A stretch of DNA of 64,000 bases. Origin: JAABTH01 sp964492615. Its GTDB lineage: Bacteria > Bacillota > Dethiobacteria > DTU022. The notes under the pieces were generated by a model. That model ran no database searches. It saw nothing but the letters and a program-made list of their open reading frames with translations, and was not told the origin of the DNA. A program made the translations under genes and the position numbers. Position 1 is the first letter of the stretch, and the number at the start of each line of letters is the position of its first letter. The stretch is taken from contig CAZBKZ010000010.1 of NCBI GenBank assembly GCA_964492615.1, positions 1-64,000 of the forward strand, written 5' to 3'. Below, piece after piece: positions 58,726 through 64,000 of the stretch.

Positions 58726-61134
58726 TTAACCTCTTAAAACTACTCCCAGTTTTATAAGCGCATCTTCAATTTTCTTCATCGTTTCTTTAACCTCATTATC
58801 AGTCAGTGTTCCGTGGTCGTCCCTGAAAGTCAGAGAATAGGCTAAGCTTCGCTTGCCCTCCGGAATCTGGCTTCCCTCATACAGATCAAAAAGTTTAATT
58901 GTTTTCAGCGATTCTCCGGCAGCTTTTCTTATGCTATCTTCCAGTTGTAAAGCAGTTAATGTGCCGGGAGCAACCAGGGCCAAATCTCGTATTGCCGCCG
59001 GATAGCGGGGAACAGAGAATACTCTCGGCACAAGGTTAGATTCCAAAAACAGCAGGTCAAAATCTATTTCGCATACTGTGACCTCCTGATTTAAACCCCA
59101 TGCCTGCTGCACTTCCGGGTGAAGCTGGCCAATATAACCCAGAAATTTTTGGTTTATGTAAATAGAAGCGCTTCTTGTAGGATGAGTAAACGGCTCACTT
59201 TCTGTCCTGAATTCTGTATTTTTTATCTGCAGCCGGCTAAAAATCAGTTCAAGAACACCCTTGACAGTATAATAATCAGCTTTTCTTGAAAGGGTTGTCC
59301 AATTCGCCCCGGGTATTTCTCCGGTCACAGCCAGGCATATTTTCACCTGTTCATGGGGTAGTTTATCAAGTGGTAAAGATTGCGGCTTATAAACAATACC
59401 TATTTCAAAGAGCAACTGGTCTAGTTCCCGGTGGTTAAAATTGTGTTTCACCGCTTTTAATATTCCAGGCAGTAATGTAGTACGCATTATTCCCTGTTCT
59501 TCAGATAAAGGATTCTGGACCGGAATGGCCTGCAGACGAATGTCATCCGAAGGAAGTCTGAGCAGTTCAAGATTCAGCGGGTTCATAAATGAATAAGTAG
59601 TACACTCGTAAAAGCCACAGCTGATTAACAAATTCCTTAGCGTATACTTCAGCCTTTCGCTTTCCGATTCACGATTTTCAATCAATTTACCTTCAGGCAG
59701 AGTTGTCGGTATTTTATCATAACCGTTCAACCTGGCAACTTCTTCTATTATATCTTCCTCCAGTTTAACATCCGGACGTCTCAGGGGAACAGTAACTTCT
59801 AACTGTTGATCAATTTCTGCCAAAGAAAAACCGAGTCTCTTTAATATATCAGAAATTTCTTGCCGCTCAATGCTCATACCCAGCACCTTGTTAATTCTAT
59901 CCGTACTAACCAGGATTTTGGTTGGGGCAGCGTCAGAATGGTTAACATCAATAACCCCTTTCAGGACCTCGCCACCACTGATTTCACTGATCATCAGCGA
60001 AGCCCTGTTCTGAGCCGACATCACTGCCAGGGGATCAACACCTCTTTCAAAACGCTGCGACGCTTCTGAAGGAAGTGAAAGCTGGCGAACAGTCTTTCTG
60101 ATACTGGCTGGGTTAAAAACAGCAGCTTCAATTAAAACCTCTGTTGTTTCTGATCCAATTTCCGTATTCTCTCCACCCATTACTCCTGCCAGGCCGATTG
60201 CTTTACTATTATCCGCTATAACCAGCACTTCGGGGTTAAGTATTCTTTTTGTTCCATCCAGGGTAACCAGTTCTTCATCTTTGATTGCTCTTCTTACAAT
60301 TATTTCCTGACCACCGACCTGCTTCAGATCAAAAGCATGCAGCGGTTGTCCAAATTCGAGCATAACATAATTGGTAACATCAACTATGTTACTGATCGGC
60401 CTGATTCCGGCTTTTAATAATTTCAGCTGAAGCCAGAGCGGAGAAGAACCAACTTTTACTTTTTCAATAACCCTGGCTGTATAACGGGGGCAAAGGTCTT
60501 TATCAATAACTTTAACTCCTGCCTTACTCTCAACTGCTTTTGCGTTTTCCTGGGGATTGATTGGAGGCAGCTTAACCTTCCCTCCGGTCAGTGCTGCAAC
60601 TTCGTAAGAAAAATTAATCATACCGAGGCAATCTGACCGGTTTGGTGTTAAATCAAGCGAAAGAATCTTTTCATCCAAACCGAGAATTTTTTCAACAGGA
60701 GAGCCTATGGGGCTACCCTGATCAAGTATAAGAATACCATCTTCTGGTCCCAGATCCAGGGCAAGTTCACGGGCAGAACAGAGCATTCCCTGCGACTTCA
60801 CTCCATATATTTCAGTTTCCCTGATCAAGGGAGAACCGGGCAGTTTCGAACCGGGTGTAGCAACAACGACAAGATCACCAGCAGACATATTTGAAGCTCC
60901 GCAGACTATATTTAGGACTTTTCCGCCTGTATCTGCTTCAATAATGGTCAGCTTATCGCGTTCTGGGTGTGGTTTCATCTTTAATATTTTCCCCGATACT
61001 ACACCGGGCAGTTCAGGGCCGAATCGATTCACGCTGCCAACCTCGATCCCGGACAAAGTCAGCATTTCGGCAAGTTTCTCGGGATTTATCATGGGATTTA
61101 TATATTCTTTTAACCAGTTATATGGCACTCGCAT
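58726..61134 (-). CDS. pheT: Phenylalanyl-tRNA synthetase beta subunit
   Basis: PheT pairs with PheS to charge tRNA-Phe and to edit mischarged tyrosine. The 802-residue chain has an EMAP-like tRNA-binding domain (RFGPELPGVVSGKI), the B3/B4 editing domain (about 200-390), the B5 domain, the catalytic-like core and the C-terminal anticodon-binding FDX domain (FSVPRYPAAIRDLALV to SLTFRDDHGTLTD). All parts and the length are normal. It follows pheS by 32 bases under the same T-box. Confidence 0.97.
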   Translation of the reverse strand: MRVPYNWLKEYINPMINPEKLAEMLTLSGIEVGSVNRFGPELPGVVSGKILKMKPHPERDKLTIIEADTGGKVLNIVCGASNMSAGDLVVVATPGSKLPGSPLIRETEIYGVKSQGMLCSARELALDLGPEDGILILDQGSPIGSPVEKILGLDEKILSLDLTPNRSDCLGMINFSYEVAALTGGKVKLPPINPQENAKAVESKAGVKVIDKDLCPRYTARVIEKVKVGSSPLWLQLKLLKAGIRPISNIVDVTNYVMLEFGQPLHAFDLKQVGGQEIIVRRAIKDEELVTLDGTKRILNPEVLVIADNSKAIGLAGVMGGENTEIGSETTEVLIEAAVFNPASIRKTVRQLSLPSEASQRFERGVDPLAVMSAQNRASLMISEISGGEVLKGVIDVNHSDAAPTKILVSTDRINKVLGMSIERQEISDILKRLGFSLAEIDQQLEVTVPLRRPDVKLEEDIIEEVARLNGYDKIPTTLPEGKLIENRESESERLKYTLRNLLISCGFYECTTYSFMNPLNLELLRLPSDDIRLQAIPVQNPLSEEQGIMRTTLLPGILKAVKHNFNHRELDQLLFEIGIVYKPQSLPLDKLPHEQVKICLAVTGEIPGANWTTLSRKADYYTVKGVLELIFSRLQIKNTEFRTESEPFTHPTRSASIYINQKFLGYIGQLHPEVQQAWGLNQEVTVCEIDFDLLFLESNLVPRVFSVPRYPAAIRDLALVAPGTLTALQLEDSIRKAAGESLKTIKLFDLYEGSQIPEGKRSLAYSLTFRDDHGTLTDNEVKETMKKIEDALIKLGVVLRG

Positions 61135-61166
61135 ATGGTATCTCTCCTATCAACTTGTTCTCAATT

Positions 61167-62192
61167 TTAACCGAACTGCTTTAAAAACCGCAGATCATTA
61201 CTAAATAATAACCTCAAATCTCCAATGCCATATTTCAGCATGGCGATTCGATCAATTCCCATCCCAAAGGCAAATCCTGTTACCTCGCGGGGGTTATAGC
61301 CGGACACCTCCAGAACTCGGGGATGAACCATACCTGAACCCAGTATTTCCAACCAACCGGTATTGCTGCAAACACGGCAGCCTTTTCCACCGCACATAAT
61401 ACAGGAAATATCAACCTCAGCGCTGGGCTCCGTAAAAGGGAAGTAGCTTGGTCTGAGACGTATCTTTTGTTCCGCCCCGAACATCTCCCTGGCAAAAAGA
61501 AGCAGGGTTCCTTTGAGGTCGGCAAAGGTTATATTTTTATCGACAGCAAGGCCTTCAACCTGGTGAAACATTGGCGAATGCGTGGCATCGTCATCACGCC
61601 TGAAAACTTTACCGGGCGCGATAATTCTAACCGGCAGTTCAGGAGCCTGCTTCTCCATCACTCTGACCTGAACCGGCGAAGTATGAGTGCGCAAGACTAT
61701 ATCAGGCGCAACATAAAAACTATCCTGCATATCACGGGCCGGATGGTCCGGGGGGAAATTTAATGCTTCATAATTATAAAAATCTGTTTCAATTTCAGGT
61801 CCATGAACCACCCTGTATCCCAAACCTAAAAATATCTCTTTTATTTCTTCAGTAACCAGGGTTAACGGATGCTTTTGTCCGACCATCATCGGGCTTCCTG
61901 GGAGACTTACATCAATTCTTTCTTCTTCCCAGCGTTTTTCTCCCTGCTGATCGCTAAGAACCTGTTCTTTCTCTGCAATTGTTTTTTCCAGCAAGTCCCT
62001 GAGGGTGTTTGCCTCTTTGCCTATAAACGGCCTTTCTTCGGGAGGGACACTTCCCAGGCTCCGCAATAATGAGGTTAATGCTCCCTTCTTGCCCAGCAGG
62101 CGCACCTTAACCTCTTTTAACTGGTCAATATTATTTGTTTCAGATATTTTCTGTAATGCATCCTTTTCTAATTCCTTCAACTTTTGTTTCAC
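61167..62192 (-). CDS. pheS: Phenylalanyl-tRNA synthetase alpha subunit
   Basis: PheS holds the class II catalytic core that makes Phe-tRNA. After an N-terminal coiled coil, motif 2 is seen in GKVFRRDDDATHSPMFHQVEG and motif 3 in GFAFGMGIDRIAMLKYGI. A zinc-like cluster CIMCGGKGCRVC, found in many Firmicutes PheS, lies near residue 275. The start is the GTG at 62192 with GGGAGG about eight bases upstream; a longer in-frame reading would run through the T-box terminator. Length 341 is typical. Confidence 0.96.
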   Translation of the reverse strand: MKQKLKELEKDALQKISETNNIDQLKEVKVRLLGKKGALTSLLRSLGSVPPEERPFIGKEANTLRDLLEKTIAEKEQVLSDQQGEKRWEEERIDVSLPGSPMMVGQKHPLTLVTEEIKEIFLGLGYRVVHGPEIETDFYNYEALNFPPDHPARDMQDSFYVAPDIVLRTHTSPVQVRVMEKQAPELPVRIIAPGKVFRRDDDATHSPMFHQVEGLAVDKNITFADLKGTLLLFAREMFGAEQKIRLRPSYFPFTEPSAEVDISCIMCGGKGCRVCSNTGWLEILGSGMVHPRVLEVSGYNPREVTGFAFGMGIDRIAMLKYGIGDLRLLFSNDLRFLKQFG

Positions 62193-62204
62193 CCCAAACA
62201 CCTC

Positions 62205-62464
62205 CCAAAAATAAAAAAACCCCCGAAACGAGGGACGAAAGAAATCTTCCGCGGTACCACCCAAATTAGCCTGACACTGCTCTCTTGTTAATGATAACGG
62301 TTTTACCGTTCCCGCTTATTAGGTACTGAGCTTTTCAGCGGAAAACTCCAGAGTGAAATTGGACCGGTGCCCCGGGATCAGTTCGCAGCCTTGACTGATC
62401 CTCTCTTGACGGATTAATAACCGGCTTACTTATCTCCATCATCGCTATTTTTATATAAGATATT
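62205..62464 (-). promoter_or_regulatory. T-box leader (Phe) controlling pheST
   Basis: T-box RNAs read the charging state of a tRNA and allow read-through when it is uncharged. The minus strand has Stem I with the 8-bp GGATCAGT/ACTGATCC arm and outer CCGGT/ACCGG, a specifier UUC (62357-62355) followed by A, so tRNA-Phe. It has a Stem III hairpin AACGG/CCGTT, the T-box core TGGGTGGTACCGCGG (62249-62263) and the competing terminator CCCTCG/CGGGGG with a long T run (62208-62236). All parts are in the standard order and the phenylalanine codon matches the downstream genes. Confidence 0.93.
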
Positions 62465-62470
62465 ATATGC

Positions 62471-62499
62471 ATTATAGCATCTGCAGGAAGAGTGTTCAA
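62471..62499 (-). promoter_or_regulatory. Promoter of the T-box / pheST operon
   Basis: TTGAAC (62494-62499), a 17-base spacer and TATAAT (62471-62476) with an extended TG place the start near 62464, just before Stem I of the T-box. Confidence 0.7.
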
Positions 62500-62506
62500 G
62501 AGCGCT

Positions 62507-63316
62507 TTATTTATGCCGGCTAACTAGTTCGAATAGGAGTATCGCTGCAGCCACGGCAGCATTCAGTGATTCTACGTTGCCCGGCAGCGGTATAGTTACT
62601 TGAAAATCAGCAACCGAGAGGAGATCAGTTGAAAGGCCCCCCGCCTCATTGCCGATCAGTAAAACTGCGGGGAGTTTATACTGCGACTCAAGGTAAGCCG
62701 TGCCGCCATGAGCAACGGCAGCAATTGACTGCAAACCTTTTTCTTTCAAGCTGTCGACTAATCTGACCGGATTATGAACAGATTCTACCTTCAGGGAAAA
62801 GATTGATCCGGCACTGGCCCTGAGTGCTTTTGGCCCAAAAGGGTCTGCGCATCCACTGCTAAAAAATATAGTATCTGCTCCTGCTGCAGCAGCAGTCCTG
62901 ATTATAGCCCCCACGTTACCGGGATCCTGAAGATCTTCAAGGATAATAACCAGTTTTTGCCGAATTTTTTTCTTTAAGCCAAAATCAAGAGGATTAAAAA
63001 AGAACACTGCAGCAACAGGCTGGGGTTTTTCTGTTAAGGCAATGGACTTGAATAGTTGTTCATTTACCTGGTATTTCTTAATTGAAGACGATAATTCTTT
63101 GACCCAATTGCCACCCGGGCTATCGGGATATTCAGGCGTAAAAATAATAAATTCTGGAACCAATTCGTTTTTCAAAGCTTCCTGAATCAGGTTAGGGCCT
63201 TCCAGGGCAATTTTACCCTGTTTTTCTCTAAAGCGCTTGTCGGCACTAAGCTTCTTATAAAGAACCAGTTTCGGATTATTCTTACTGCTTAATTCTTTGA
63301 AAGACACTAAATCCAC
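62507..63316 (-). CDS. TrmH/SpoU-family RNA 2'-O-methyltransferase
   Basis: This SPOUT methyltransferase of 269 residues acts on rRNA or tRNA ribose. The N-terminal substrate-binding domain (KIALEGPNLIQEALKN) precedes the knot with motifs ILEDLQDPGNVGAIIRTA, VLLIGNEAGGLS and IPLPGNVESLNAAVAAAI. It resembles YsgA/RlmB-like proteins commonly found just upstream of pheS in Firmicutes, so a 23S rRNA target is likely but not certain. The GTG start overlaps the end of ktrA by ten bases. Confidence 0.9.
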   Translation of the reverse strand: MDLVSFKELSSKNNPKLVLYKKLSADKRFREKQGKIALEGPNLIQEALKNELVPEFIIFTPEYPDSPGGNWVKELSSSIKKYQVNEQLFKSIALTEKPQPVAAVFFFNPLDFGLKKKIRQKLVIILEDLQDPGNVGAIIRTAAAAGADTIFFSSGCADPFGPKALRASAGSIFSLKVESVHNPVRLVDSLKEKGLQSIAAVAHGGTAYLESQYKLPAVLLIGNEAGGLSTDLLSVADFQVTIPLPGNVESLNAAVAAAILLFELVSRHK

Positions 63317-63963
63317 CCCAGGGTTTTTAAGTCTTTATTACTACCTATGGCAATCAGCACATCATCTTTCTCGATACGATCACCGGCACGCGGCGACACA
63401 TTAACTTTTCCCCCGTCACTTTCGCGTATAGCGATTATACTGACTCCATGGCGCGCTCTCATGTCGAGTTCTGAAAGAGTTTTTCCCGATAGCTCTTCAT
63501 CGGCGCTTATCTCAACCACACTGTATCGATCAGACAATTCAAAAAGATCAACAATTGAGGGAGCTAGGATACTGTGGGCCAGTTTCTTACCCATATCCTG
63601 TTCAGGATAGACAACCCTGTTTACTCCGATCTTTTTCAGAACACGACCATGTAATTCAGTCTGTGCTTTGGCAACTATATACTGAGCCTTCAGTTCGACC
63701 AGCAAAATTGCTGCCATTATACTGCTGTGCATATCGCTGCTGATAGCAAGGATTACTGCGTCATAATTTTCTACACCCAGCGCTTTTAAAGCTTTTTCAG
63801 ACGATATATCAGCCTGCGCCGCATTTGTGACATCTGAACTGATATTCTGGATAATTTCCTCATCATGATCAACTATCATTACATCATACCCCTGCCCATA
63901 AAGGGTCTTGGCTACAGAGGTACCAAACCTGCCTGCGCCGATCACTAAAAATTGTTTTGCCAT
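63307..63963 (-). CDS. ktrA: KtrA/TrkA-type potassium channel regulator (RCK protein)
   Basis: This is a cytosolic ring subunit that gates Ktr potassium transporters in response to nucleotides and, often, c-di-AMP. The N-terminal RCK_N Rossmann domain begins FLVIGAGRFGTSVAKTLYGQG (core GAGRFGTS) with the acidic end of strand two in MIVDHDEE. The C-terminal RCK_C domain spans about 140-218. Length 218 is usual for KtrA. GGAGG lies seven bases before the ATG. A KtrB membrane partner is expected beyond the window edge or elsewhere. Bases 63964-64000 hold only its ribosome site and upstream sequence. Confidence 0.92.
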   Translation of the reverse strand: MAKQFLVIGAGRFGTSVAKTLYGQGYDVMIVDHDEEIIQNISSDVTNAAQADISSEKALKALGVENYDAVILAISSDMHSSIMAAILLVELKAQYIVAKAQTELHGRVLKKIGVNRVVYPEQDMGKKLAHSILAPSIVDLFELSDRYSVVEISADEELSGKTLSELDMRARHGVSIIAIRESDGGKVNVSPRAGDRIEKDDVLIAIGSNKDLKTLGWI

Positions 63964-64000
63964 TGTGAATCCTCCAATCGATATAATGCATTTAACCGAT

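Noticed and set aside
62193..62264. Upstream extension of pheS
   Set aside because: The in-frame extension reads through the T-box antiterminator and terminator; the GTG at 62192 has a proper ribosome site.

Overview
This window looks like a chromosomal segment of an anaerobic Gram-positive bacterium of the Firmicutes, probably class Clostridia. The evidence is the conserved Firmicutes gene neighbourhoods (yceD-rpmF-plsX-acpP-rnc-smc-ftsY, ylxM-ffh-rpsP-khpA-rimM-trmD-rplS-lepB-rbgA-rnhB, dprA-topA-xerC-hslVU-codY, pheST-zapA-cvpA-mutS2), a CodY regulator, a T-box leader, strong AGGAGG-type ribosome binding sites, many GTG/TTG starts, moderate GC, and the pairing of rubredoxin with citramalate synthase. 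A long FadE-type acyl-CoA dehydrogenase and a stand-alone fatty acyl ligase would fit a fatty-acid-using or syntrophic anaerobe (for example a Syntrophomonas or Dethiobacter relative), but I cannot fix the genus from sequence alone.

Layout. 1-4.2 kb: a strong outward promoter with an rRNA-type leader at the left edge, galK, the RNase P RNA gene with its own promoter and terminator, a SepM/YlbL-type PDZ-Lon protease, a small membrane protein, coaD and the divergent rpmB. 4.3-11.5 kb: an accessory-looking stretch with fadE, tRNA-Leu(CAA), a gene remnant, an orphan cheY, a TctC-like lipoprotein divergent from a DUF401 membrane protein, and a fatty acyl ligase. 11.6-25.7 kb: codY-hslU-hslV-xerC-topA-dprA, three tandem M42 aminopeptidases, cimA and a UvrD-family helicase, all on the minus strand. 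25.8-34.8 kb: two DUF1538 membrane proteins with a P-II-like protein, rubredoxin, comM/yifB, and a tetR / mmpL / secreted heptad-repeat cassette abutting a broken SLOG-family gene. 34.8-50.5 kb: the large ribosome, SRP, SMC and lipid housekeeping block on the minus strand, interrupted only by a plus-strand RDD gene. 50.8-64 kb: cheC, a class A penicillin-binding protein, then mutS2-mpg-cvpA-zapA-pheT-pheS with a phenylalanine T-box, a SpoU methyltransferase and a KtrA-type RCK protein.

Functional picture. Most genes are core: translation and protein targeting, chromosome maintenance (SMC, XerC, TopA, MutS2), protein quality control (HslUV), cell wall and division (PBP1, ZapA), and nutrient regulation (CodY, T-box). 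No phage, insertion sequence or CRISPR array was seen. The least explained unit is the translationally coupled DUF1538-DUF1538-P-II operon, which looks like a two-subunit membrane carrier with its own small-molecule sensor. The next most interesting points are the SLOG pseudogene beside the mmpL cassette, an apparent AUU start for yraN, and a fab cluster reduced to plsX and acpP.

Caveat: every call was made by eye from motifs and context; no database search or structure prediction was run.
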